NCBI GenBank assembly: GCA_905178155.1
Contig: CAJINV010000007.1
Span: forward strand, 2,461,151 to 2,525,150
DNA length: 64,000 bases
Direction: 5' to 3'
Origin: Amoebophrya sp. A120
Taxonomy: Eukaryota; Sar; Dinophyceae; Syndiniales; Amoebophryaceae
In this document: in pieces, positions 23,948 to 33,517 of the stretch
Position numbering within the stretch: position 1 is the stretch's first letter
How the letters are laid out: each line of letters begins with the position of its first letter
Translations under genes and position numbers: made by a program
The notes under the pieces: model-generated
Databases searched by the model: none
Told to the model about the DNA's origin: nothing
What the model saw: only the letters and a program-made list of their open reading frames with translations

Positions 23948-26900
23948 CTACAGAATCTCCGACAGCTTCCACTTCTTGTACCCGGGCCTCACCGCTCCGA
24001 CCTGTCTCTCCAAGCGTTTCCGGTATTTGTTCAAGAGGATCGACCCCCCGTCTTCCCGGATTGCGTCAAAACTGTTCGTCCGCGGCCAGTGGATGTCTTT
24101 CTCCACTTCGGATACCGTTTCCGGCTCCTGGTACGGCTTCCACTGCTCCCAAAGCCTTTTCATCTGCTGCTCCCCCTGCTCGAACCCGACCTTGTTCCAA
24201 AATGAAGTCCAGGAATCCGCTTCTTCCTTCTTTTCCGCAGCACCGTCCTCATCGGAGGTGGTTGATGATGATGTGCTTGTTCTTTTAGAGTGGTCTTTAA
24301 TACTATTTCCATCATTGTCCTCACTGCTACCTGCATCAATCTTCGGCTTTTTTGCTTTCCGGTCATCTATTCCCTCCATGACAAAAGTGTCGTCGTCCCC
24401 GGCCACGGTGTGACTCATTTTTTTCGCGATGTTCCCCAACTCATTTTCGTCGTCCTGGATGTGCGAGTCGCGCAGATATTTATCGTCCATCACCAACGCG
24501 TCCCTGCGCTGCGCCAAAATCGCGTCTTGCTCGAAACCCGGCTTGATGGGCGGCGGGTGCAGCTGAATCTCGCCCTTGGCCGTGGGCGTCATCACGTGGT
24601 CGGGCAACAGCCTTTGCAGCGCGTTTTTCTGCGTCGCCCGCCGCATCGCGATCTCGTACTTTTTTTCCTCAGATATCCGCTTCAGGGGGAGAGAAAACTC
24701 CGGCCCGCCGGTGATTTCATTTTCTAAGTGGGCCAATTGCTCCTCGACCTCCTCCTCGTCTGGCGGCTTTAAATTCCCGTACAACTCCTCCGACTTCTGC
24801 ATTTCTAGCAAAGCTTTGTTCTCCGCCTCCGCTTTCTCAGTCACGTCTCTCTCCAGTTCTTGGTCGTAAAACTCCTGCGACGCTTCGTCCCCCGCCTCCT
24901 TCGCACACTTCTCATACGCCGGCTCTTCTAACTTGTACCCCGCCTCGGGCGGCGGGTTCCCGCACTTCAAGTGCTTTCGCTCCGTCATCAGTTTCTCCCT
25001 TTTAAACTCCCTTTTCGCGCACTTGTTCCACTCATCTAGCACCGGATCGTGGGTGCCGGGAGAGTCCCCCGTTTCGCCCGCCGTTTCTCCCGTGGTCCCT
25101 TCCGCCGGTGTCGGCCGCGGACCGCATTCCTGCGTCACTGCGGGGAGGGACTCGTACCCTCCGTGGGAATTCATCTCTCCTGCGTCAGCAGCATCTGCTC
25201 CTGCTGCTGCGCCCCCTGCGTTCAAACTCGTCGGCGCTGGTTCTGCATCAGCCCCTCCTTCAGCAGGCTTCGGCTCCATCTTCCCCGGCCCCGGGCCCGG
25301 CGGGAAGCTCATCATGTTGTTGACCACTTGCATCGGGTGCCCGTACGGCTGCCAGCGGGAAGCGACCAAATGCGGCACGTCCCGTGGCAACATAGATTTC
25401 CCGCTCACCTCCCCGTTCGGGTTGATGTCGATTTTGTTGAACAGATCCGGGTCCAGCGTGACCCCGTTCGGGATCGGGTACCCGTCCTTGTACATTTGGT
25501 CTTTGGCTGTGGACATGATCACGTTCTGGTACTCGTTATCCACTCGGTCGATCCTCCCCGGATCCTGCAGCGGCTCTTCGATCGGCGGGGTTACGTCCTC
25601 GTTGTAGTCCCGGGACGGTTATCCACAGTAAATTTCCCGTACACGTACAAATGCGGTCTCTGCATCATCATCATCATCATCATCATCAAATGCGGTCTCT
25701 GCATGACAAAACTTGGCTTCGATCGTCCTAGTTTAGCATGACAAGTTTTACGCTCCAAATTGGCGAAATTTGTGATGCATCTTGTACATGTACGGGAAAT
25801 TTCAATTTGTATTGCATAACGGTTCGTACATGCCCATCAACCCCTTGACCACCCCCACCGTGTCGTTGATCGTTTTCTGCGCAATGTCCTTCACCATCTT
25901 CATTTTACTGTTATCAACTGTAAAAATGTCTGGGTCTGGAAACTTGTGATGCTGGTTGGCGTATCATGAGGCGGCCACAAGTGCTGGCTCAGCATGACAA
26001 GTTTCTGAGCTTCGAGGTGTTGCCTATTCTGCATGACAAACTGCGTTTCTGCATGACAAAAGCACGGGGCTCTTGGGTAACGTGCATGACAGACTTTGAA
26101 GTCATGCTGGCAGAGCATGACAGACCTTCCATTCTTCCAGACCCAGACATTTTTACAATCCATAACTGTTCACGGTTTTCCCCACTTGCTTTTTATCCAG
26201 CGGGATCCCCTCGCCCGCTTTCTTCTTCCACTCGTCGGCGTAGGTCGTGTACACTTCCTCGTCGAGCACTGGATTCGTCGGTTCAAACTGCCGCCCTCTC
26301 CTCATGGAGTAACGCCGGAAGAAGTCCGCCTGGGTTATCGGCGGATCCTTCTTCTATCACACGAAAAAGTGGTAACGTTAACGGAATTTGTGATGCTAAA
26401 ACAACCGCACCGACATTGCCATTGTCCATTATCACTGAGGAAGCAAGCCTCCGCAGGCGCTGGAGCGGCATAGGGTCAGAATGGAATTTGTGATGCAGGA
26501 ATGCATCAGAAAAGGTGCCAAAATTTGTATTGCGTAGCATGCATGGAAGGCAAAATTTGTAATGCATGACTGCCATCTGTGGAAACCGTTAACGTTAACA
26601 CTTTTTTGTTTGATATCTTCGCGGTGGACTTCAACATGTTGGCAATCCCGCCGAGCGCCCGCATGATCAAACCTCGCTTTTTCTGCTCCTGCTTCTTCAC
26701 CGTCGTCTCGGATTTCTCATCGCCGTTCTGCTCTAGAGTGGGCTCCGTGCCGCCTTTCACCTGCTTCAACGTGCCCGCCACGGCGCATTCGGGCGTTAAA
26801 GCCTGCCGCACGCCGGACTTGCAAGGGTCCCGGTACTTCCGAAAATCCCGCTCATACGACTGCACCTCGCCCTCCCGCGATTCCGGGTCGTGCTGTTCCG

Positions 26901-28514
26901 AGTTGACGCCGTTTTGGTCCCGCGTGACCCAGGGAATCGCCGGCTTCAAGTAGCTGGGCGAGACCTCGCCAACCGCTGGATGGGCGGTGTTGTCACGGTT
27001 CTTGAAAAAAATCCCAAAAGAGGTCGTTGGTTTCACGTGGCGATGGTTAATATCTCGATAGTGCTGCTGCTGCTGCTCCTCGAGATGATGGCTTACGTTA
27101 TAATTTCCTCGATGGGCGGAAGTGGAACAGGCACGGGCATGGAGGCAATTTTTATGGGAAAATGAGGAGGAAGACGACGTCGCCGGTCCTGTTCCGACAA
27201 CAACGCCAGCGTAGAAGCCCGTTGTGCACGGCCGCGCACTTGATGTCGATCCTTCAATCGTGGCGGTCAATCCATCTATTCCTGAAGACGTGTCGAGGAA
27301 AGTTGAAGTCGTGCTTCTTATCCGGTGTCTGTGACGCTGTGGGAGATTCCTGCTGGTGTCCCGAGAATAATCCGCCCGGTCTCTTACATATTCTTCGCCA
27401 GAAGAACTACTCCGATCAGGCGCACCTGTAGTTCGTTCTATCTCCAAAAACTCTGATTTTCCCAACTTACTGGGCTGCGTGTCCATTACCCACTTGGACG
27501 CGTACCAGCCTCGATGCCGGTTCAGATCCGACTCGCTGGTCGGCATGTCCGGCCACCACTTGCCCACACCGGTCATCGATGTCATGTTCACTAGCATCTG
27601 CAACTTCGGACCCCGGACGGAGCCGTTCTAATATCGATTTGTGGTTTAGCTTGAGACCACTTAGAGCAGGATACTGAAGTGCTATAATCATGTTATATAT
27701 TTCTTCTGTTTCTGATTCTCTTCCTTGCCTTTGGATGATAAGTGAGGGATGAAGATGACCAAAAAGAAAAAAAATCCTAGTATTATACCCGATCCGAACT
27801 CCCCATCGGGCGCAGCCACTCCCAAAACCGCTGCGCCGCTTCCCTCTGCAACCACCACGACGCCGGCGGGCTGGTGACGCCCAGTTTCGACTTCCCACTC
27901 CGCTCCGTGGTCCAGTACATGGGGGTTCCGGGGAAAGAAAAGTACGACAGTTTGTCCCCCGCGGTCACCGTTCCCGCGAATTTCCGGTCTTTGACCTCCG
28001 TGCCGTCCGGCTTCGCCATCAGCCCCGGTTCCGGGTACTTCTCCGCCAGTAAGCCGAGGTACTTTTGCTGGTTTTTCGCGAGCTTCTGGTACTTGACCGT
28101 TTCGGAGGAATTCAGGTTGGCGAGCTCCATATGGATTGCAAAAATGTCTGGGTCTGGAAAGTTGGAACTTGTGATGTTACCTTTGGACTCTAAAAAATTC
28201 TGTGTTGCATGACCAGCAAGAGGTGGAGTCCGGTTTGTGCTACGCGTGGAGGGCATTTGTCATGCGGAATAGGCATCAGGAAGGCCTCTGAAAATCTGTG
28301 ATGCTAGGGCTTCCATGACAGACATTCTGTGTCATGCAAAAACAGCATAACAAATTTCGGATTCTTCCAGACCCAGACATTTTTACATTTGATACTCCAT
28401 CGGGTTGGAAGCCACACGGGACGCGTCCTCCGCCACGTCTTTCAGCACTTCCAGCGACGGACGCTGCGGACCAAACAGCGTCCCGCCGGGCTCCAGCTCC
28501 GAGTTCAAATTCAT
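23948..28514 (-). CDS. Unknown 1,135-residue protein interrupted by four introners
   Basis: Exons on the minus strand: 28514-28395, 28124-27789, 27627-26616, 26349-26165, 25906-25819 and 25614-23948. These total 3,408 nt, exactly 1,136 codons. Only the 27788-27628 intron is GT-AG; the other four breaks are introners with TSDs. Junction peptides read smoothly: NPM-ELANLNSSETVKY, STAK-KDPPITQADFFRR, TVNS-KMKMVKDIAQKTI and MYEP-SRDYNEDVTPP. The protein is hydrophilic with Trp-containing blocks (PASWWLQREAAQRFWEWLRP; GKWWPDMPTSESDLNRHRGW; SFWNKVGFEQGEQQMKRLWE) and a long charged C-terminal half ending WKLSEIL. I recognise no domain. The start (MNLNSELEPGG) is the first ATG after a 474-bp repeat element; coding may extend upstream through that element (LRYIVFHRPLAPNKNSVKMN is open). 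Confidence 0.75.
25620..25818. mobile_element. Introner, AAATTTCCCGTACA family copy 1, 199 bp
   Basis: It begins TATCCACAGTAAATTTCCCG and ends in GTACGGGAAATTTCAATTTG followed by TATTGCATA. The perfect TSD is ACGGT (25615-25619 and 25819-25823). It contains a CAT microsatellite at about 25663-25688. Excision reads MYEPSRDYNED in frame. Confidence 0.9.
25912..26164. mobile_element. Introner, GTCTGGGTCTGG family copy 1, 253 bp
   Basis: The ends are TATCAACTGTAAAAATGTCT and, from the other side, TATGGATTGTAAAAATGTCT, both leading into GGGTCTGG. The TSD is ACTGT (25907-25911 and 26165-26169). The interior closely resembles the copy at 54002-54256 in a different gene. Confidence 0.92.
26355..26615. 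mobile_element. Introner, GTTAACGTTAACG family copy 1, 261 bp
   Basis: The ends are TATCACACGAAAAAGTGGTA and, on the other strand, TATCAAACAAAAAAGTGTTA, both followed by ACGTTAACG. The perfect TSD is TCTTC (26350-26354 and 26616-26620). Removal joins STAK to KDPPITQ in frame. Confidence 0.92.
28131..28394. mobile_element. Introner, GTCTGGGTCTGG family copy 2, 264 bp
   Basis: It shares the terminal repeat (AAAAATGTCTGGGTCTGGAA) with copy 1. The TSD is CTCCAT (28125-28130 and 28395-28400). Its interior is closest to the copy at 30681-30941 (shared GGCATTTGTCATGCGGAATA). Removal joins NPM to ELANL. Confidence 0.9.
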
Positions 28515-28537
28515 CTTTACGGAGTTTTTGTTTGGAG

Positions 28538-29011
28538 TATGAATGGAAAACTGCAAAATGTTTCATACCTATATACCCCAAAAATGGGCCGCATATTTTC
28601 AAAATGGGCCGCATATTTTCGAAATTGGTCAACATAGGCACTTCTAGCACGCGGCAAACATCGGGGTTGCTTTTTTTGGCGTCCCCACTAGCACGGTCCG
28701 ACCGTGCTAGTGGGGACGCCAAAAAAAGCAGCCCAGCTGGTTGCCGCGTGCTTTTGGAACCTATGCGGGCCAGTTTCGAAATATGCGGCTCATTTTTTGG
28801 ATATATATTCACTTTTTCGCCCGCAGAGGTTCTAAAAGCGCGCGGCAACCAGCGGGGTTGCTTTTTTTGCGTCCCCGCTAACACGGTCCGACCGTGCTAG
28901 TGGGGACGCCAAAAAATGCAAAGAATGATCGCCATCGTGCTCGTAACCAGTGCCCGACCGTGCTAGCTAGTACTTTATAGGTATGAAACTTTTCTACATT
29001 TTCCATACCTA
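28538..29011. mobile_element. 474-bp TIR element with 8-bp TSD and nested palindromes
   Basis: The terminal repeats are about 36 bp and imperfect: TATGAATGGAAAACTGCAAA with ATGTTTCATACCTATA against TAGGTATGGAAAATGTAGAA with AAGTTTCATACCTATA. The TSD is the perfect 8-mer GTTTGGAG (28530-28537 and 29012-29019). Inside are a tandem 20-bp duplication (about 28574-28613) and two near-copies of a long palindrome (28671-28727, about 28861-28916). It lies in the 5' part of the unknown gene, as an intron or in its leader. Confidence 0.85.
28671..28727. repeat. Near-perfect 57-bp palindrome
   Basis: TTTTTTTGGCGTCCCCACTA leads to a centre at GTCCGAC and then mirrors to TAGTGGGGACGCCAAAAAAA. A shorter diverged copy lies at 28861-28916. 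It would form a stable cruciform or hairpin inside the 474-bp element. Confidence 0.9.
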
Positions 29012-29019
29012 GTTTGGAG

Positions 29020-30235
29020 CCAAAGGTCGATGAAATACAATGTAGCGCAAGCTTCTTAATCTTAGTTCGTCGTCGATGAAATACAAATAACTACAGCCTC
29101 GTTACGACTTGACGTTGATCTGATGATCTATCAAATATGTAAGGTCTGCTCCTGTTTCTGTTATCTGCTTCAGTTTCTTTTATTTTTTCGTACCGACGGG
29201 CCGAATTGATGCGATCGACAAATCACATAATCTTTCATGCGGGAGTTTTTGGTTCTGATGCAGCGACACGACATCACTCGATTTCATCTCGCCTCAATCA
29301 TCTTCTCTGTCTCTCCAAGAAATCATGAATCCGGAAAACCAGAACGACGAGGACAAAAACGCTTCTATTGCTGTTCTATGTTTTGAAGTAAGGCGAACGC
29401 ATTGATTCCATAACGAGAAGCCAGTACTCCATCTGCTGATGTTGCAACAAATCTAGAGCCAATCCACTCCAATCCATTGGTGCTATGCCTATGTCGTCTT
29501 CGTTTTCTTTGCGTTCATTTCACATGTATTCTGCGTGTCGCATGCTGGTCGTAACCGTGGTTAGGACAATTCTTTGATGACCTTGGCTCGCGTTGCAACT
29601 ACAACGGGGCATCCTTATTAATATCCACCGCTCCTCGCCGTTTCCTTCTCAAAGCAAGATAATAGTGTTGATGCTATTCCCTAGATGTAAGTAGGCTTAG
29701 GCAGCGTTCTTTGATTTATGACAAATGCCTTTCTGACTGTGATTTTTCTCACTCTTTAGATACAATGTCGAACTTGAAAATTAATAGGCAAGGCCCTGCG
29801 TGGTTTCTACGAGGCAAAGGCAAAGAGCGCCAGGGTGTAGGGTCGCGCTTGCGTATGAAACGTCGGAAAATATCAACTGAGGCTAATTTTGCATTTACAA
29901 GCTAACTTTTGGTTCTTTCGTGGTGCTGTGTCAGTGACGACCACAAAAACTGTTTCAAGGATAAGCAGTCTGATAGTGATTTTTGCGTCTGAAGATTCTT
30001 AATCTTATAGACCGTCATAGTACTGTGATTCTCTAGGTGTCTGTGATTCTTAACTGAAGTTTTGTCTGATGTTGAGACTCTGCTGATGATGATTCTAAAC
30101 CGTTGTAACAATTGCTCGTCTCTCCTGAGAAGCCGAACGTAAAGAAAAGATTAAAAATTTTGTATCGCCTGCTGTCAAAGGTGGTCATCCATGACTAACC
30201 CGCCCCCGCCTTCTACCTCCTCGCCCCGGACCAGC
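29020..30235. other. Intergenic, about 1.2 kb
   Basis: No supported gene, apart from a possible upstream exon of the unknown gene ending near 29012. The word GTATTTCATCGAC occurs twice at 29020-29090, a small local duplication. Confidence 0.4.
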
Positions 30236-32277
30236 TTAGTGCGGCTTTGAGGGATCATGGAAATGGAATTTCTCCACGCCCATCATTGGCATCAACGTAT
30301 CAAAGATACCGAACTGACCCGCAGTAAGCGTACCAATCATGACGCACCTGTTGTCGTCGTGATCGTGATTATACGGATCTTTCTCTTTGATGTGTATCGC
30401 TGTGCATAGCGTATAATGGCGAAAGGTTCTTGTTGTTCGTGGGTTTCGATTTGAATAAGAACTGCGCGGAGACTATTTTTCGCTCCTCTTTACGATGCGG
30501 GTGGATGTTGAGAGTGCAAGCATGAGATGAGGCAATAAAAGTAAATTCTTTACCTTGGCGCCAAGCCCGTCGTGAGCAGCTTCACCGGCCCGATCTCCGC
30601 CGCAATGCGACCGAGACGCGTAATCATACCACCCTCGCCGCCCGCACCCTTCTTGTTGATCTTGGACAAAAGGGTGTCTGTCAAATGTAAAAATGTCTGG
30701 GTCTGGAAGAATGCAAGTTGTGATGCTGTATTTAGATTCCAAAAAAAATCTGTATTGCATGAGTAGCAAACGGAATGCAATTTTTGCTACGCTGAGAAGG
30801 CATTTGTCATGCGGAATAGGCATCAAGAAGCCCTCAAAAAATCTGTATTGCTAGGGTGTGCATCACAGACATCATGGCTCACGCAAAACGTGCATGACAA
30901 GAGTCAGAATCTTCCAGACCCAGACATGTTTACAGTTGATAGTGTCTGCCGGATGACTAATGATCGCGGCGGCAACACCGGCAATGACACCAGATGCGAG
31001 GGAAACGCCGGTCTTTTGCGTCTGCGAAAGCGTGGCCGGCTGGCCGACCTGGAGAGTAATGTCAAAAAAAACGAGAATAATTTCATGCTACGATGCAGTT
31101 CGCGTTGGCTGCTTTGCACCTTTTTGCGGGGGCAGCTGCAGAAATTATACCAACCGCAAGAACTTGAATAATGCGCATCAATGCAGAAACTACACATGCA
31201 AAAAAATGAAATGTTGCAGCGAAAGGGAAAGGAACAAGGATCCACGCTCCTAAAGAACGATTGACATTACCGTCCCGTAGATCTGTTCCGCAGCCATTCC
31301 TTGCACCGCGAATTTTGCCATGGTGTAGGGCACCTGCTTGAACAAAATTGGAATGAAACCCGAGTACCACCCGGCGAAGCCCTCCATGGCGTAGAGTTTT
31401 CTTAGGGCCGCGATCGTGCCCTGGGCAAAGCTGGGGTCAGAGACCTGTCGGATCCGGGCGGCTTCGAGGGGACAAAGGAAAACGTCGGCGATGGTCTCGG
31501 CACAGGCGGAAGCCCCGAGGTAAATCTGGTTGCGGTACTGAAACCCTGGAATTGATAGAATTTTTTGTGAGCATGGCCATGACCGTGATGAACTACACAG
31601 TGCGATATTAAATGCTAATGCTAATCATAATCAATACGCGGGGCCAGAGGCACTGCTTGCAAAACTCGTAGAAGTATAATCCGGACATGACACCACATTC
31701 ATCACTATGAACAAGTCCAGCTCAAGTATAGCAAGTAAAAAGAGTCTGACGATGAGAATCTTGTTCAATTATACCTTTCTCGTCTCCTAAGCTCTTGGCC
31801 GCTTTGACCTTGAAGAGCTCAAAACCGCCGAACTTGAACCAGCCCTGGATGAAGTAGCCCATGGCCGTCGGGCCCAGCCCCGTGGCCAACGCGCCCACGC
31901 CCTCGTTGGCGACCACTTTCCGCATGCCGCCGATCAGCCCGGTGTTGTAGGTGACCGGGTCCAGCTGGATATCAAAAGAAAAAGTGTTAACGTTAACGGC
32001 TTTCACAGATTGCAGTCATGCATCACAAATGTAGCCCAATATGCATGCTATGCATTACAAATTTTGGCATGTTTTGTGATTGTGATGCACTGCTGCATTC
32101 CAAATTCCGTTAACGTTACCACTTTTGGGTGTGATACTGGATTCGTGTCTTGACCACATCCACGGGGCAGAGCGCGCCGTGTGTGGCGGAGCAGCAAATA
32201 CCCCCGCAAAGGGCGCCATTGAGAAAGTATTGGGTGTTGTAGGTGTCCCAGTTGTACAGAGACTTGCCGGGCGCCAT
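30236..32277 (-). CDS. SLC25A3: Mitochondrial phosphate carrier (SLC25A3 family)
   Basis: Six exons (32277-32137, 31964-31775, 31545-31271, 31048-30942, 30673-30554, 30347-30236) give 314 residues in frame. Three GT-AG introns and two introners separate them. The three carrier repeats carry the expected signatures: PVDVVKTRIQ, PLEAARIRQV and HPADTLLSKINKKG, the last typical of phosphate carriers, plus CVMIGTLTAGQFGIFDTLM near the end. The product imports phosphate with protons across the inner mitochondrial membrane for ATP synthesis. The N-terminus (MAPGKSLYNWDTYNTQYFLN) begins at the first repeat without a long presequence. Both introners interrupt conserved carrier signatures (after TRIQ, and inside PADT), so the precision of excision can be read from the family itself. 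Confidence 0.93.
30681..30941. mobile_element. Introner, GTCTGGGTCTGG family copy 3, 261 bp
   Basis: TCAAATGTAAAAATGTCTGG at the left, inverted at the right (ending CATGTTTACAGTTGATA). The TSD is GTGTCTG, 7 bp perfect (30674-30680 and 30942-30948). Excision reads HPADTLLSKIN, the conserved third carrier signature. Confidence 0.92.
31970..32136. mobile_element. Introner, GTTAACGTTAACG family copy 2, 167 bp
   Basis: Begins TATCAAAAGAAAAAGTGTTA and ends in the inverted form GTTACCACTTTTGGGTGTGATA. The perfect TSD is CTGGA (31965-31969 and 32137-32141). Excision joins KTRIQ to LDPVTYN within the first carrier repeat. Confidence 0.92.
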
Positions 32278-33517
32278 TTTTGTTTTGTGTTTTTGGCTCT
32301 GGTTGGTGAGGAAAATGTAAAGGGGTCCTCGCGTGCTGTGGTTGTTTCCTCGCGTGCGGTGTCTGGGGCGGGTTTCTTTCTTAAACGACTATCAGGCGAG
32401 GAAGTAGGACGTGTTTATTGTTGATGTCAAGTCAATGGTTCCTTCATGATCTCCACAAGTGAGAAGGACATCATGAGGAGGCTGCATACGAAACTATAAC
32501 TAACTCGTCGCAGCCATTCTTAGACGAAGAAAAAAGACCGATGGACGTGCAACCGATAGGACTTCTGTCTTCCTTTTTGGTCGAAGAAACTTACATACTT
32601 GTGTCACAAAAAAGCAGAGTCACGCCCCCAGATGAAACACTTTTTAACTTTGTTCATCGTCCTCCTGCCCACTTACGTCATTGTCTGCAACTCATCTCAC
32701 AAGGACAGGCGCAAGCCGCGCCGTTCAACAAGTTTTTCAGTTTAACAGCACAAAACCACCTCCACCCAAAAAAAGAACAACTTTTCACGACCGACACCAA
32801 CTTCACAGGCTACTCGTCCTGCGCAGCGCTCTGGTAAAGCCCAAGCTGCTTGAATAGTGTCAGAATGTAGAGTCGTGGGATACTTGTTTGTTCTCGTGGC
32901 ATTGAAATCTCGATTCTGGGGGACTAGGCCTACAACTTTTCTTGGGGAGTCACAGATAAAATCCATAAGCTGGTCAAAACGAAATTGGCTCTCAATTCGT
33001 TTCGGCTTCGAAGTGAAGCTTGGCGCTCTGGAAAGGTAAAACTAAAGTTGCCAGGCTTGTGTTGCGAAAGTAGAAGGGTAAGGTAACGACTAGGGCTAGA
33101 TACAACGAGGCTGCTGTAACTGCTAAGAAAACAATACTGTAGATTTTTCTCCTGTGATCATTGTAGCAGCTCAGACATAGATGACTCCGTACTCGCACTC
33201 GCTCAGTGAGAAAATATCGACCCTGATGGTTCAAAAAAAGAAATCTGTCGTGCGCGTATGCCTATTGCGAAAAAAAAAAATGGTAGAGGACTGACATGAA
33301 AGAACAAAAAAACAAGTTGAAGCTTTTGCTCAGACTCAGGGATATGGACGAGTTTCTATGTCGAAAAAGAAGTACATAGTGTGTTTGTCTTTGTGTTCAA
33401 TAGCAGGAAACGAGAAAAATAAAAATCTATGTCCCAAATGGAAAGCTCAAGATAATAATTGTATCTTCTCAACAAGATATCATCTTCAGCTCCTGGGCTC
33501 ATGATCTGTTCGATCCA
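32278..33517. other. Intergenic, about 1.2 kb
   Basis: No supported gene. Short A-rich runs occur at about 33270; otherwise unremarkable. Confidence 0.4.

Noticed and set aside
25663-25688. CAT microsatellite taken as a possible CRISPR-like or tandem array
   Set aside because: It is a simple trinucleotide run inside an introner, with no spacers.
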